DNA of 64,000 nt from Angiostrongylus vasorum (taxonomy: Eukaryota > Nematoda > Chromadorea > Rhabditida > Metastrongylidae): assembly GCA_018806985.1 (NCBI GenBank), contig JADANN010000174.1, forward strand, positions 124,001 to 188,000, written 5' to 3'. The position numbers and the translations under genes were made by a program. A model generated the notes under the pieces. The model searched no databases, was not told the DNA's origin, and saw nothing but the letters and a program-made list of their open reading frames with translations. Numbering within the stretch: the first letter of the stretch is position 1; each line of letters begins with the position of its first letter. This document shows positions 1 through 12,714 of this stretch, in pieces.

Positions 1-59
1 GAAGAAGTAAACAATGTAGAGTGGGAAGCACTTCATTGCTTGTTCATTGTGGTTATAAA

Positions 60-345
60 ACGGGAGAGGATGAAACTTTCGACGTCGATTAATCCCTGAG
101 CGATGCGCCATGCATTCGACTTCATTCAGCGTTATTAGAGGTGATTGAATGCATATCTATCTACAGAATGGCCTACCAATGTATTGTATCGAGGCTGTTC
201 TGCTATCTTCCCAGACAAATTTGATGCCAATTTGTCGATCTCGAAAGAATGGAAGGGTTGGTGACTCTGGGGCGCTGGGTCGATCCCATGTGTATTACAG
301 TGCGCCTCTAACCACTGCGCTACACGCACCCCGTCAATGTGGCTA
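60..345 (-). repeat. tRNA-derived SINE, family A
   Basis: Family A is an interspersed element of about 270 bases seen at least eight times in the window. Read on the minus strand it begins with a tRNA-like head (A-box-like TGGCGCAGTGG or variants, then a B-box-like GGGATCGAACC). Its tail reads, on the plus strand, GTTGATCAATCCCT followed by ATGCGCCATGCATTCGAC. The tRNA-like promoter boxes support a Pol III SINE. The overlapping short ORFs on both strands are translations of the repeat, not genes. Confidence 0.7.
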
Positions 346-2034
346 TCAGCGACTAAATGCTTTTTAGGTAAGTTTCCGGTTGAACTAAATGTTAGGACTT
401 ACAAAGCTCATATTGTAACATTGCGAAACAAAGATGAAGCGACTGTAAAAAAAGCAAAATTCCGACCACAGTTTCGGAATCGACGTCTTAATAAATAGAA
501 GTAAATATGATGATAAGTAGGTCATTCAGTATGAAATATCTGATTATGGATTCAAACTAAACCCAATACATCAACCTATAACCACTGCACGTTGCCATCT
601 TTCGAGATGCTCAAACATCCCATCTTCTTAGCAGTCTAGTCCTTTTCATCGAGACCTTCTGATCGACGAAGTCGTCAGTCTCTTTTGCTTCCACCTGTCT
701 AGCGCATATTTTGCATTAAAATTTATCACGTCCTAGGACCGACTTTCTTAGTCTCAGCATTGACCAAACTCTTTAAAGAACTATTAGCCTAGAAACACGG
801 GGTGTTTGAAAGACGTTGCTCGCTTGCTCGCTATGCGACTGTGCATTTATGTATTGTTTTGTCGGCTGAGGTCATGACAATGTTTGGCTGAGTGATTGTG
901 AGTTGAAGGTAAGTGGCTGGCTATTGTGTATTAATAAATGAAGTACTAACAAGCTCGTGTTTTTCTCATCAAGAAAAAAAAGTGAGTTTACCAGGTCTTT
1001 AAAGAAGTATTAGTCCTCTATTGATAGGTCTAGTGACAAAGGCAGACCAGGTCGAATTCCTCATTCCAATTCATTCGGCTTCCGGAGCACCACTTTTGAA
1101 ACATGGGATCAAGTGTTGTCAAAAAGTTGCTCGTTTTTCCCTTTGCGTAAAAGAACCATTGAACAAATCTTATAACATCTTTGAGGTTCACATCTTTAGG
1201 GTTCCTTTCTTTATCTCGAAACTTCGAAAGAGGCATTATACAGTAAGATTCTAGCCATTCTTCGTTGTGTTGGTTAACAAATCGTTTCTGAGACTTTACA
1301 CCTGTGTTTCAAATTGTATAAATATTTAACTGAACTTATTGTCCCCTGTTTTTTTCCTAAGGACCCTAAATTGAACACGAATTAGAAATTTAAAAAAGCA
1401 TTCTACTATAGTACAAATAAATTGCACTAGTCAAAAAATTGAATGGAGCGTTCACATTTAAAAAATCTGACGTTTAACTCTGAATGACTTAATATCAACA
1501 TCCATTCGCTTTTAGTTGCACTCATTGAGATATTGCACATAGCCTTGTGACTAATCGATCGGCGACTCCTCACATAAGGAAAGTCCCGCTTTTTTTCAGG
1601 AAACAGGGAAATAAGTAGGAACTACCAGATAGCATAAAACCGTCTGAGTTTGTCTAGACAAATGAATCTTATAAGCATACCGTACAAGACAGAAGCATAC
1701 ATAGGGTTTGCGTGGAGAAATGGGCTTAAGATCACGTTATCCCGTAGCAGTTCAGAAGATATTGTTCTTACGGGCGTAGATATTGCTGAGATTCTTGTAC
1801 ATTGACGAGATGTCAGTTCACATGAGATGTTATATATCAGCCACATAGAACAAGAACAACAATAGAATAATTATGGTTGAAGATCTTATCTCGTTATTTG
1901 CAGACTATCTTCCTTGACAGAACTGAAGGAATACTATGCTGCTTTCAATCTTCCGTACTGCTCTAGTTCCCTGTTGCTATACATATTCAACGTAGCGCCA
2001 TAGCTACACTTTTGAACACGGCTTCTTGTCACTC
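346..2034. other. Intergenic, no gene recognised
   Basis: AT-rich sequence with short, unconvincing ORFs. A 68-77 codon pair of overlapping ORFs near 1,021-1,254 resembles no family I recognise and has no splice-site support. I see no RNA gene here. Confidence 0.5.
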
Positions 2035-2345
2035 AAAGAGATTTTGACAGGCTTTTCACTACATTATAGTTCTTGTGAAATACACATTCTTCAGATTTAT
2101 TCAGTGAACTGGCATGCCTTATCCAGTTTTACATCGAATTTTTCATTTAATTCCAATTGGTGCCAAACCAAAGATTGTTGCTTCGACAGAAGTTTGTTAG
2201 AAATCTGTAGACAACATATATGCCCTATTTCTTCCCAATCGAAAGATCTTTTTGTCCACTGTAATGTGATGGTGAACAGTTTTGGTGAGATTGTATCGCC
2301 TTGTCGAATGCTCATTCCGATGAAGATGGTGAACGTTCAGTTACG
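2035..2345 (-). pseudogene. RTE-type reverse transcriptase fragment
   Basis: On the minus strand the translation contains [17 protein letters not shown], the conserved block just before the catalytic FADD motif of RTE-clade non-LTR retrotransposons. It is followed by a SFDWEE segment equivalent to the LEWEE of intact copies. The FADD itself is not preserved in frame. This is a short dead piece of the same lineage as the larger copy at 38.8-41.7 kb. Confidence 0.75.
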
Positions 2346-5300
2346 ATAGCAATCGCTCAAAATTCTTATGTAAGATGGAGTTCACTTTCCCAACGACAAT
2401 AGGGGGAAATTTTCACTTTCCACAAATGTTAGAAAGGAAGGAGCTGCACCAGAGTTCGTGTATCTATTAGAAGACCCCGTTGAGAGTAACCAAATGTTCG
2501 AAGTTTTTAACTTTCAAGTAACAGCTTATTTGCCTATCGGCAAATATTCTATGTTCAGATATAGGCAGCTTCCTACGGTAGCAAAGGATACCTACTCGAT
2601 CATCATCAACACGCAAGTATGTGTCTCATCCAAAAGACTCTCACGGCTAAAAGTAGAGTAATGAGCGGACTTATGACAATTGATGATAATGATCAAATCG
2701 CCGGCCCTTCGAACGTCATTTATACCGAAGCAAACATATTCACAACACACCATAGGCGTTGCTTCGTATTCTATACCAAAACATTGCAAAAGCTTCCACA
2801 CACGTCAATCTTTACGTCAATCTTGTTACCGCAGGCCAAATGAAATTCCACACGAGCGCGTTGCAGGAGACCGAGAGGAGGTAAGACATGAGTCTAGTTA
2901 ATGAAAGCCGCTTCCAATCAGTAGAGAGAAGTCGCCGTCATGAAACGTCAAAGTAGTTTTCGTGTTACACCCACTCATCGTCTATTACATCTACTCTCCA
3001 AGGACTTGTCACTCGCCTGGGTATCCTTCTTCGCTCTCCAACTGTTAGTTGTCAACAATCTGCAGCTGATGAGGTTAAATAGGCGTGCTCTGTGACCATC
3101 TAAATAAGCACACCGTAATGAAAAGGGGTTCTAGAAATTTGTTTTTAACTGCGAAGGTGGAGAAGCAATGGCAATCGTGGGGGAAAAAAGCGGTTCAGCC
3201 GTGTTCAGCACTTCAAGCTCTTTGACAGCATTTCTATTCAATAGAATTACAACTTTGGCAGAGGAAATAAAATTGTTCTTAATCTCCAAACCAGACCTCG
3301 ATGTACTCTGTTAGGGAAAAAGAGATAACTTTGAATCTCTATGAAGTTGATGTCATACTTACTAGCATAAATGGCGAGTTGCGCAGTGACAGTGATGCCG
3401 TTCATCAACAGCAATGTCCTGGTTCAAGCCAAACCGAGTCTTTCATAAATCCGAGGTCGGGAAATTGGTATCAAACTTGGCTTACTCTGTCCAGTCCATG
3501 TGGGAACGCTCCATTTCGGTTGTTCCAGGACACCAGGGCTAATCAACCCGGCAATCATTCCATCCCCCCTCCCCCCTCCCCCTCCCCCCTCTTCCCTCCT
3601 CCCCCAAAGAAAAGAAAGAATTAAAGAGACTCAATCAAAGCCAGGATACTGCTCGTTTTGTTTTTTTCAGTGTTCCACAAGTGAAAACTACCCAATTATG
3701 CCTATCAAAGTTTTTGGACGAAATACAACCAACTGGTAAGCAGAATTTCGATGAGGATTCACCTATATTCAGATCAAAGCATTTACCATAAAATACTTTT
3801 ACCGACTGGAGTATCTCCTACCTTGCCCAAGTTTGTCGTCCACTGACACGTCTGGGTGATAATGGCGGTCCCAAACTACGACACCATTTCCCTAAATCAT
3901 CTCACCAGCGTGGCACGGCATTAAATAATGAAATCGCTCCTTTAGGGTTGCAATCGAAGATCATTTTCATCAAAGGCCCGTCCTACCGACAACATCCGTA
4001 TCTATTTAGAAGGAAGTGTGAATGAAGCAAAAGGGGGGCAAAAAGAACAGAAATCATGTAAGGACTGGGAAAAATGCACCCAAGCAGGAAAAACTGGTAT
4101 TGGGAGAAAACAACTTCAAATGCCTAGTTTAAAAATTCCCTTTATGACATGGTCGTTTCACTGTGATGCAGATAATTAGACTAAAGAGAAGCTCTCATTG
4201 TTAAGTAGAAACCACGCTGAACCTTACCCATAGAACCCAATCATGTTGGCTGTATATCTCTTTCCGATTGCGATCCGCTCCTTACACATTTATTACATAA
4301 AATTACTAACATCGATTCATTTCTAAACAAAAAAAAATCGAAATAGACGATGTCAATGAAGCAGATAAGTATTGACTTCGGTCAAGTTCATGTTTAACAT
4401 GCACCAAAGGAGTGAAAGTCGACGAGATTTTGACACAGCAAAGCCTTCCAGCCTAATCGACAGGAAGCTACTTTTTCATTAGCATAATTGCGTTCACTTC
4501 TTCTCTAAACAACCTACATCACTCCTTTAACACATAATTCCCGTATTGATTGATATCAATGCCCGCTTGACTGAAAACCTGGATCGTACAAATCGATCTC
4601 AATGTGCAATGTTTGCAATATTTGTGGGTTCCTCTTGCTGCAAAAAGGTCTCCTACTAATTGCATTCAATCGATGGATTATTTATCATAGATATTAGGTA
4701 TGCCGTGGTCCGTGAGAAAGTATTCTCTAAAACAAATCGTTTAGAGAAAACTACCTTCAAACCTATTTCCCTAGGCACTTCGCATGCGACGAAGAATTAG
4801 GCGCAGTCGTGCGTGCGCTAAAAGATATAGTACAAAAGAAAATGTGATCGCCTATAGTTTCTCTCAAATAAAAAGTTTCGATCTCTACAAAAGCAAAATT
4901 TACGTTTGATGGCATTGGCAAAATTGTTCCAATTCCAACGACTACTTCTAAAGGGACTCTTTCTCTTCGCTAAAAAGGACAACATGGTTCAACGTAATAT
5001 TACACATAAAGGATTCACAACAATACAACACTCAAACGAGCAGGTACCACCGACTAAGCGGCAAACATTAGCAGTTGTTCGACAAAATTGCTAACTGATC
5101 ATATTTCTTTAGATTACTCAGCTGAACGAGGTTGCTGCAAAGTTTTTATCCGCTTAACGTTTTCGGGCCTTCGAATTTTTCAAGTAGCCTACAGTCGACT
5201 CGGATTAACACGGCTCTGGTGAAGAACGGAGGCGCTGAGATGTTAAGGAAATTTTGTATCGACCGACCTCGTGTAGGCTGAACAAGCTAAAGAAACATTT

Positions 5301-5739
5301 TTATTACTCAGGCCGAGGTTAAGCGATAGTTGGGTTACTAAAATTTTAAGACATTGTCTCGCTCTTCACAGCACACTAGATTCATTCAGACAAATAACAG
5401 TGAAAACCTTCGCTCGTACACATTGAAAACTCACAGATAATGCTTTTTGGATGACTTTCACGAAGAAAAAAACAACTTACTAAACAGTACACTTAATTGC
5501 AACTCAACCACATTTTTAGTAAAAAGAAACTTGGAAATACTTTCCAAACCTATATAAAGATAATTGAGAAACAAAAGAGATCCACCTCTAAGGACCAGAT
5601 CCAAAACATGAAGTGGGCTAATGTGTTCTGGTTTAACCACCACTAAGAACTACTCTTAATACGTCAAGTTTATCAAAAACTAATAGCAATTCATGAATAT
5701 ATAAGTGTTGAACATCACCACACTTCAAAGAATCACAGA
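2346..5739. other. Intergenic, no gene recognised
   Basis: No conserved coding block, RNA gene or named repeat recognised on either strand. The 107-codon ORF at 3,301-3,624 ends in a proline run encoded by the polypyrimidine tract at 3,563-3,606 and has no other support. Confidence 0.5.
3563..3606 (+). repeat. C/T-rich polypyrimidine tract
   Basis: About 44 bases consisting only of C and T, dominated by runs of five or six C. It could form a triplex or i-motif, but no function can be read from it. Confidence 0.9.
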
Positions 5740-8700
5740 TTACACGGCAGACCGTAGCCTCTCTAGGCGTTTCTGAAGACTCATAGCATCATCTTCATCG
5801 AACTCACGAAAGCCTAGAGTATTTGTTGGAATTTCCGGAAGAGACACTATCGGCTTTTCCTTAGAATCAGAAGACGGAGAAGGTATTTCCCTCTGCTTTG
5901 AAATAAGATCCTCCAACTCCTTCTCAAGCTCGTCGTCGTCATGTTGTTTTGGCACAAACGCTTGCCCTATAGCTTGTTCGATTTCACGATAGTCGTCTAT
6001 TGAATTTGAAACCTCATCCATCATTTCATCAATCTTCTCAGCGGTCATGCCATGTCGAGCAAGATTGGCCTTGAAAGCTGCTGTTCCTGCCTTATAGGCA
6101 TCCAGAATTTCTTTGTTATGCTTGGTGGCGGAAAGCTGCTGCAACATTGTCAGTAATCGTTGGTATTGTGAGTCCTTATCAGATATATCTTTTTGAACGT
6201 GTTTCTTTTGCCGCAGTAGATTTGCTGCCTTGATCTTGTCCTTGTTTCGCAGAGCTGCGCGACAGTCACCGTCCAACTTTTCAACTTTTCGCTCAAGAAA
6301 TGTGATGTCCTTTTCGATCTTAGACATGGCTCGTCGGATGTCGTGTACGCTAGCATCGGTTTCAGTAAATCTAACAGGTTCATTGCTATCCTAGACAAAA
6401 CCCCAAGATAGAGAACTCGCAAGGGAACAAGAAAAGAAACATGAGCAATGATCTAATCTCTCAAAAGAAGTTAAACAAGGAGCAAACTTACTCTAAACTT
6501 TAAAATCTGCTCACCATCGCGACTTTGCCCAACGGTAACATCGCCTCTATCAGAAAGATGGGCCAGTACAATGTCGAAGTTTTCCTGAACGTATCCATGA
6601 AAAGTAAATACATTACGATTTACCTAAAAGGATAAATAATAAAGGTCTTGGTGTTCATCAAACCCTGAGGGATGCGCCATGCGCTCGACTTCATTAAGCA
6701 TCGTTCCGAGCAGACTGAATCTGGCCTTTACAATGACTCGTGGTAGCCCACCTATATTTCGTGCCAGTGCTGCTATCCTCCCAGATAAGTCTGGTACCAA
6801 TTTGCCGACCCCAGAGAGACAGAAGGCTTAGTGGGCCACGGGCGCCGGAATCGATCTCATGGGTGTGTCGCAGTGTACCTTCGACTACTGCGCTACAGGT
6901 GTCCCACGATTTGCATAAAAAGTATTTAAAGTGTCAACCTTTGTGCGAACAATGTCAGCGGCGGAGTTGTAGAACGTGGAATACGCCACTATACTGCCTG
7001 TTCCATCAATTTCGGAGTGAAACTCTCTGTTGTATAACTTCATCATCTGATCCGCTTGCATCTATGGTTAGTTGATTAAATATCACCCAATATCGACTAT
7101 TTCAGAGGAGTTTTAAACAAAAAAAAAGCAATTAAAAACTGATGATTCTCACTCTTATTGTTTCTAAATGAATATAGCGTTCAGATGTACTGGGTTTAGA
7201 AGTTCCAAACAGCCACTCTGAGGTTTTACTCAGCCGCTGGAAACCCCATCCCATCCACGAAGAGTGTTGTTCTTCCCATTTCGATAACGGTATCAGTACA
7301 CCTGATCTAAATTCCATATATGAATGAGGACCATGAAATAACCAAAAACGAAGTTGTATGATAGCTACGATCGCAATAATGAAAGAAGTCGCTCCCATAC
7401 ACCTAATAAAAACCGCGTCTTGCCTTTTTTTTTCTTTACATAAACCGTGCTTCGGCGTTCTCATATCTTGGTAGTACATAGACAGACCATGAATATTCAA
7501 GCAGATCAGTCAACATCTATGAAGTGCTGCCATTCTTAAGACTTTCTAAGACCATTCTATTTGTGAAGCAGCTGAAACTGACAATCTATCATAAGGAAAC
7601 TACTCATACTACTGCATTCTATGATACTGATTTCGTCTTGAAGAGTGTGCATCAAACAGCATTCACTGCGAGATCACAAGTAGATGCGAATTCGACTCAA
7701 GTGTTCATAACGAGAAATTGAGAGTAATTCGAAACATGGAACCGTGCTATTCACAATGCGCACTTAAAGGCTAACAAAGAATGCCACACAGGATTCCAAA
7801 TGCATCTCCAGAAATATTTTGATCCATTCGTAAACTGCTAAAATTCCGAACATACAACCACAACGATGCTGAGTGATTCGCAAAACTTAGACCTCTAGTC
7901 AGATCGAACCACAATTACCTTTTCCAGGTACTCGCATATTACACACTGCACCACGGAGGCTCTTGCTTTGTGTTTCTCTCAGCTAGTTTTCTGCTTAACG
8001 CTGCCATCAGCAATCATTTCGTTATACTTAGAAAGCGCTTCTATTGAACATAGACAAAGTTGGTATTCGAACAGTTCTACTTAACCAGTTCAAATCCACT
8101 CATACGGTGGTAAAAGCATCTGTAAATGCGGAACAATCATGGGCAGATAGCATGGCATCTGATAGAAATGTCCGAAGACGGTTTCACAGGTTATGAATTT
8201 TACACGTCGGAAAACCTTCGGAAAAAACGAACATCAAGCTGGAGACCGATGGCTGAAGAAATCTTAAAGGTAAAAATCGAAGGCGATCCCTAACAAAACG
8301 TCCTAAAGATCCGAATATGTGTGTGTTTCAAGTTCTCCCGTATTTGAGCATACTAAGCATGAAGAAGAAGTTCCATTTATGGAATGACTGAGCCACAATA
8401 TCAAGCATGATAGACCGCTCTGTGAAGTTACCAATTCCTCATGTACTCTGGCGGGCGCGAAATTATGGGCAATCATCGAAAAATCGTCTTGTTCAGAAAC
8501 GAATAATATTCGCAAAACCTGAAGCCCGGGCCAGATCGAACCAAGATTTCCCTTTTTGGGAGCTTGCGCATTACACAGTGCGCCATAGAGGCCCTTGCTC
8601 TGCGTTTCTCTCAGCTAGTTTTCTACCTAACGCTGCCATCAGCAATCACCCATCAGCGGCATTGATCTGGGGAGCATAAATCGGTGATTAACCCAGTTAA

Positions 8701-9383
8701 GCTGAGGAAAAAAGGAAAACCGTGGTTCGGTCCGGCCTGGAGTCCAAGTTTTGCGAATATTTTAGCACGGTTATGGTTGTAATCCACATTATACACTGCC
8801 GTGAAAAAACATCACGGTAAATAGAAAATAAAAGCTCAACATTCTCATTCACTTTAGAACATCTGACTTTCACACACGTCGGCAAAAATGTGTTGATTCC
8901 CGTCATTTTGGACGAAAGTACTCAGTCGTACCCAAATTGTGGACGTCCAACTGTGCACAATGAAAACAAGCTTTCCGTTTGGCCTAAGAGTTGGAAACGC
9001 CATCTTGGGAACGCTAAAGCCATTCCCTTAGTTAGTATTCACATCATGCGCTATTCCATGCTCTCAGTGACATCTACAAAGCGTTCAGACAAATCTACGA
9101 TACAAATTAAAAGAACTTGCTTGTGTAAATGCTCTACAACTGCTGGTATACTGGACGGTATTTGATCACCACGTCTAAAACGTCGTTTGAGTATGTCAGC
9201 ACTGACGATAGCATTGCCTTCCACCTCACAAGACGACGAGATCAGATCCGTCCAGAACTTTATCTTCCGATCGTAATCCACAGGGTTCACGGCTCGCGCC
9301 TTTATAATGCTCATATAACCCTGCATAGCAGCATCGTCATTCCAAAATGATGGCAGGTATTTCTTTGAGCGCTCCTCAGGCAT
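5740..9383 (-). CDS. chmp-7: CHMP7, ESCRT-III subunit (five exons)
   Basis: Exons in transcript order: 9383-9117, about 7301-7153, 7061-6939, 6624-6492 and 6390-5740, giving about 440 residues (human CHMP7 has 453). Exon 1 starts with MPEERSKKYLPSFW and carries the first winged-helix region. Exon 2 has HSSWMGWGF, matching the SSWISWG membrane-binding block of human CHMP7. Exons 3 and 4 complete the second winged helix (NFDIVLAHLSDRG). Exon 5 is a charged, coiled-coil Snf7 domain ending in a MIM1-like LQKRLERLR, the type of tail that binds Vps4. In animals CHMP7 is recruited by LEM2 and nucleates ESCRT-III at the reforming nuclear envelope. Two oddities: exon 4 is one base too long at a run of five A (6600-6604 on the plus strand), and the exon 1/exon 2 join is one base out of phase. 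The family call is secure; the exon 2 acceptor is uncertain. Confidence 0.93.
6640..6905 (-). repeat. SINE family A copy filling a chmp-7 intron
   Basis: Same element as at 60-345, with the GATGCGCCATGCGCTCGAC tail and the tRNA-like head near 6,900. It makes up most of the 314-base intron between chmp-7 exons 3 and 4, in the same orientation as the gene. Confidence 0.7.
7850..8860. repeat. Fold-back/MITE-like repeat fragments in chmp-7 intron 1
   Basis: Several partial copies carry segments shared with the palindromic element at 52.9-53.6 kb. These include TCTCTCAGCTAGTTTTC, a CGCTGCCATCAGCAATCA segment and GCATTGATCTGGGGAGCA, the last two at 7,990-8,020 and 8,600-8,690. A further piece lies near 8,730-8,850. 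These look like degraded members of one non-autonomous DNA element family; no transposase is present. Confidence 0.6.
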
Positions 9384-9549
9384 AAATCTGCTTCTGGAAA
9401 GCTACAGTTTCACTGATTACAGAAGAACAACTAAACACCACTGAGAAGCATTTGCTCCGTTTCGGCTCAAGACGAAAATACAGATAAGAACGGAGGAGAA
9501 GAAGAGGTTACAACGGAGTGCAGAAGCACCACTAACGAATAAAAAATAG

Positions 9550-9925
9550 TTGGATACTTGGACGGCCCGTCCTCACTGGTTGCGCGGGCCCCAGCACAAC
9601 CTCCATTTCTCGAAGTCTCGCTGGTTTAGCCACAGTGTTCTCCTGGAGTCCCAAGGTTAACCTGGCCAAAGTCGGCTCCAGGTCGTCACCACCACAGGCA
9701 GTCGCTGCCCTTGTGAATCAGAGGGAGATTTGTCACCATGCGCTAGTTTGATACCAGGACGGTGGTCGATCCTGGTGTTGGTTTACTTTTTAGCTCTGCC
9801 TGGAAACGTCGGACTCCCCTTTCAGCTTGGGACCTGCCATGGGGAAGAATCTCCCCGTTGTACATCGCAGCCCGACACCCAGGAACACCTCTCAGCCACG
9901 ATGAGGCGGTAAACCGTTGGGAGGA
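9550..9925 (+). repeat. Interspersed repeat family C, near full-length
   Basis: A repeat of about 390 bases that opens with GGATACTTGGACGGCCCGTC and closes with GATGAGGCGGTAAACCGTTG. Other copies or pieces lie at 11150, 11413, 14780, 38640, 48262, 53675 and 58228. The copies share internal blocks such as CAGAGGGAGATTTG and ACCAGGACGGTGG. It has no coding capacity and I see no obvious Pol III boxes, so its class (SINE tail, MITE or other) is unresolved. Confidence 0.75.
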
Positions 9926-10549
9926 CCAATAACAATAAAATATGTAAAGAGTTGATGTAAAGAGAAAAAGTGATGTGCAAATAATCAACTATTTCCCTTT
10001 CAGATTAAAGCACACTTTTACATCACGAAGTGCAAAAAACCGAACAACTATGCTTCTAACACCTATTAGATGGCCTTTTCAAAGTTGATTTCTGCTGCCG
10101 AAAGGCGAAGTCCACACAGAACATACGATCGGAGAGATGGCGGATTCTCGAGCAAGGAAACTGTCCACCAGGAAAAAGCCATACACCACAAACGAATAGT
10201 CACTGCACTTCAGCCCGCTAGACACCGCAGCTCGTTCGCCTGTGTAGTTGCGGACGTTGCACGTCACGAATCAGCAAACTTACCTGTTCAGCCCCGTATG
10301 GACAGAGCACAGTGTCGGTAGCGACTTGGACCAAATGACCGTCTGGACAGCATCCTGTTCATGTTCGCATTAGTGGATTCCAGAGTTTTTCTCTTCGCCC
10401 TAAGTGTTTTCATTTGATAGCCAGTCGAAAGCAGATCAAAACACTGGAGTGAGGCCAGAAAAGTCACTCTGCGCTCAATAATTTACAGAAACACCCCTTC
10501 GGACGAGTTCATTTTGCAGCGACAACCTAAAATACGACACTTCGAAAAA
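9926..10549. other. Intergenic, unassigned ORF pair
   Basis: Overlapping ORFs of 62-83 codons occupy 10,070-10,321 on both strands. The minus-strand one begins MTCNVRNYTGERAAVSSGL, faintly like the TYNVRT start of retroelement endonucleases, but that is not enough for a call. The base composition is more GC-rich than the surroundings, suggesting an old repeat. Confidence 0.3.
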
Positions 10550-10775
10550 TAAAAGGATAAAAGGATAAAGTTCTCGGCGTTGATCAATCCCTTAGATATG
10601 CGCCATGCATTCCATTTCACTAAGCATCGTTGGAGGTGAGTGAGTGCATATCTGACCCTTACAATGACTCGCGGTGTGCTACCGGTGTATCGAGCCAGTG
10701 CCGAACTCCTCGCAGACAAGTCTGGTGTCAACTTGCAGATCCCGGAGAGATGCAGAGCTTGGTGAGCCTTGAGCG
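10550..10775 (-). repeat. SINE family A, truncated copy
   Basis: Contains the GTTGATCAATCCCTTAGATA tail, the ATGCGCCATGCATTCC block and the CAGACAAGTCTGG block in the usual order. The tRNA-like head is missing. Confidence 0.65.
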
Positions 10776-11149
10776 CGTGCGTGAATGAAAAGTTAATATT
10801 GTGATTTCAACTATAAATAGTAAGTGTTAGAACACAGCAACCAATGTCTACAAGTGTGTTAAGCCCTTAACTTCTCAAATTTCCAATCAATAAAGAAACA
10901 GGGATAGAGGAACTGCACAATCCATTATGTAAAGCACAGAGTGTTCAGTTTTCAGTCAGCAACCGATTGTCATCCCACTTCGGATCAATACGACGAGTCC
11001 TTGATGGCTCATGGAAATGTGTAAATGTGGGACCAGTGGAGAAACTGCGAAATAAACTCTACTTTGCTAACAGAAAAAATACCAAGTGCTGACAGCAACG
11101 CGTTTGGAAAACTGGCAACTGAAACACAGTTTACTACAGAGTACACTTA

Positions 11150-11270
11150 GGCACTTACTTGAATGGCCCGTCTTCACTGGGTGTGCGGGCACCAACATAA
11201 TTTCCATTTTCCGGAGATTTACTGGTTTAGCCACTGTGGTTCCCTGGAGTACCGAGGTCAGTCTGGCCAC
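11150..11270 (+). repeat. Repeat family C, 5' fragment
   Basis: Carries the first third of family C (GAATGGCCCGTCTTCACTGG to GAGGTCAGTCTGGCCA). It is then interrupted by unrelated sequence before a second, fuller copy starts at about 11,413. Confidence 0.65.
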
Positions 11271-11412
11271 TATAGAGTACACAGCATATACATTTAAGAA
11301 TTGCAGCAAACTCATATCAAGAAATGAAAATGTTAGGCCTTCGGAAAGAGGAGTCGCTGTTCGATCCGGTTCGATTACAACGGAGTGCAGAAACACCATT
11401 AACCAATAAAAA

Positions 11413-11795
11413 TACTTGGATACTTGAACGGCCTATCCTCACTAATTGTGCGGACTCCAGCATAATTGCCACTTCTCGGAGATTTGCTGGTTAAGCCATT
11501 GCGGTTCCTTGTAATCCCGAGGTCAGCCTGGCCAAATTCTGCCCCAGGTCTTCACCACCACAAGCAGTCGCAGCCTTGGGGATCAGAGGGAGATTTACCA
11601 CCATGCAACTTTGATACCAGGACTGTGGTGGATCCTGGTATTGGTTTACTCTTAGCTAGGCTTCCTGATGGAAACGCCGGATTCCTTCTCAGCTTGGGAG
11701 ACCTTGCCAGGGGATGAATTCTCCGCTGTACATCGCAGTCCGACACCCAGGAACACCTCCCAGCCACGATGAGGCGGTAAACCCTTGGGAGGGAA
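11413..11795 (+). repeat. Repeat family C, near full-length
   Basis: Same order of blocks as at 9,550, ending GATGAGGCGGTAAACCCTTG. The 20-30 bases upstream (CAACGGAGTGCAGAAACACC) are also shared with the 9,550 copy, so the true element start may lie further upstream than I have drawn it. Confidence 0.7.
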
Positions 11796-12239
11796 TGGAA
11801 AATAGGATTTGTACAAATACAAAAACTCAGCAGGGTACAAGTTTGTTTCATCAGTAGGCTATAATGCAGAAATCCTAGAAGCAACGGGTTCGTTGACTGC
11901 GTTCCCCAATAGCGGTATGTTTGCTGAAGATTTTCTCACTACGAAGTTGTGGAATTGCGTAAAAGGTGATAATCGACTGGCGAAAGTTTATAAGATCTCG
12001 CTGAGTGACGGAGTATTTCGTAGCCCAATGGCACAACTTCTCCGGCGCCAGTTCTGCAACGTGTGATCGAGCGATGTCGTAAAAAAGACTGAATCTTTTA
12101 TATGGATGCAGTTTTGATGGATTCTATGCATCACATGACGGCACTTTTATGTTTTGATCGTTCTACCTGCCAGGATTTAGAAAGTCGTAGTGGATGAGCT
12201 TTTCTAGAATATCATTCTTATGAGGTCTTCTCGAACTTC

Positions 12240-12480
12240 AGCGTGAGGCTGGCGCAGTGGTATTGGTGTCGTACAGCACGAGTATGATGCTAGTTCGACC
12301 CCTCACGCAGGGCCCATCAACCTTGTTTTCCCTCTGGACCCGAGAAATATCTACCGGACGTGTCTGCACACGACCCACACCTCAGTACTCGCGAAAAAGT
12401 TCGAAGACCTCTGTGGATGGACAGGAGGAGACGCATCGAGAGCAAAAAGCGTTGGGCTTGGCACAGTAGACGTGGGGATA
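12240..12480 (+). repeat. tRNA-derived SINE, family B
   Basis: The head reads GCTGGCGCAGTGGTATTGG (A-box-like), followed about 35 bases later by GCTAGTTCGACCC (B-box-like), the spacing expected of a tRNA-derived promoter. The tail is shared with the copies at 14,265, 29,665, 45,890 and 63,060. The anticodon-loop region is degenerate, so this is not a functional tRNA gene. Confidence 0.65.
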
Positions 12481-12714
12481 GGTAATGTAAGAATAAAGAT
12501 AAAATCTGGTGCTTCATCGCGGTCCCACCATTACGCTGAACGGCTTCAGTTGCCGTGTAGGATTCAGCTTTCATGGAGAATGTCATATTCATTTTTCATT
12601 TATTCATGCTAGAATATGGTGTAGAAGCGGCTCGCTTTTTGTCCTACAATTTTGTTTTGTTCTGCTTTTTCTTTCTTTTTTGCTCTGATATTTTACAAAT
12701 TCATTGTGCGCAAT

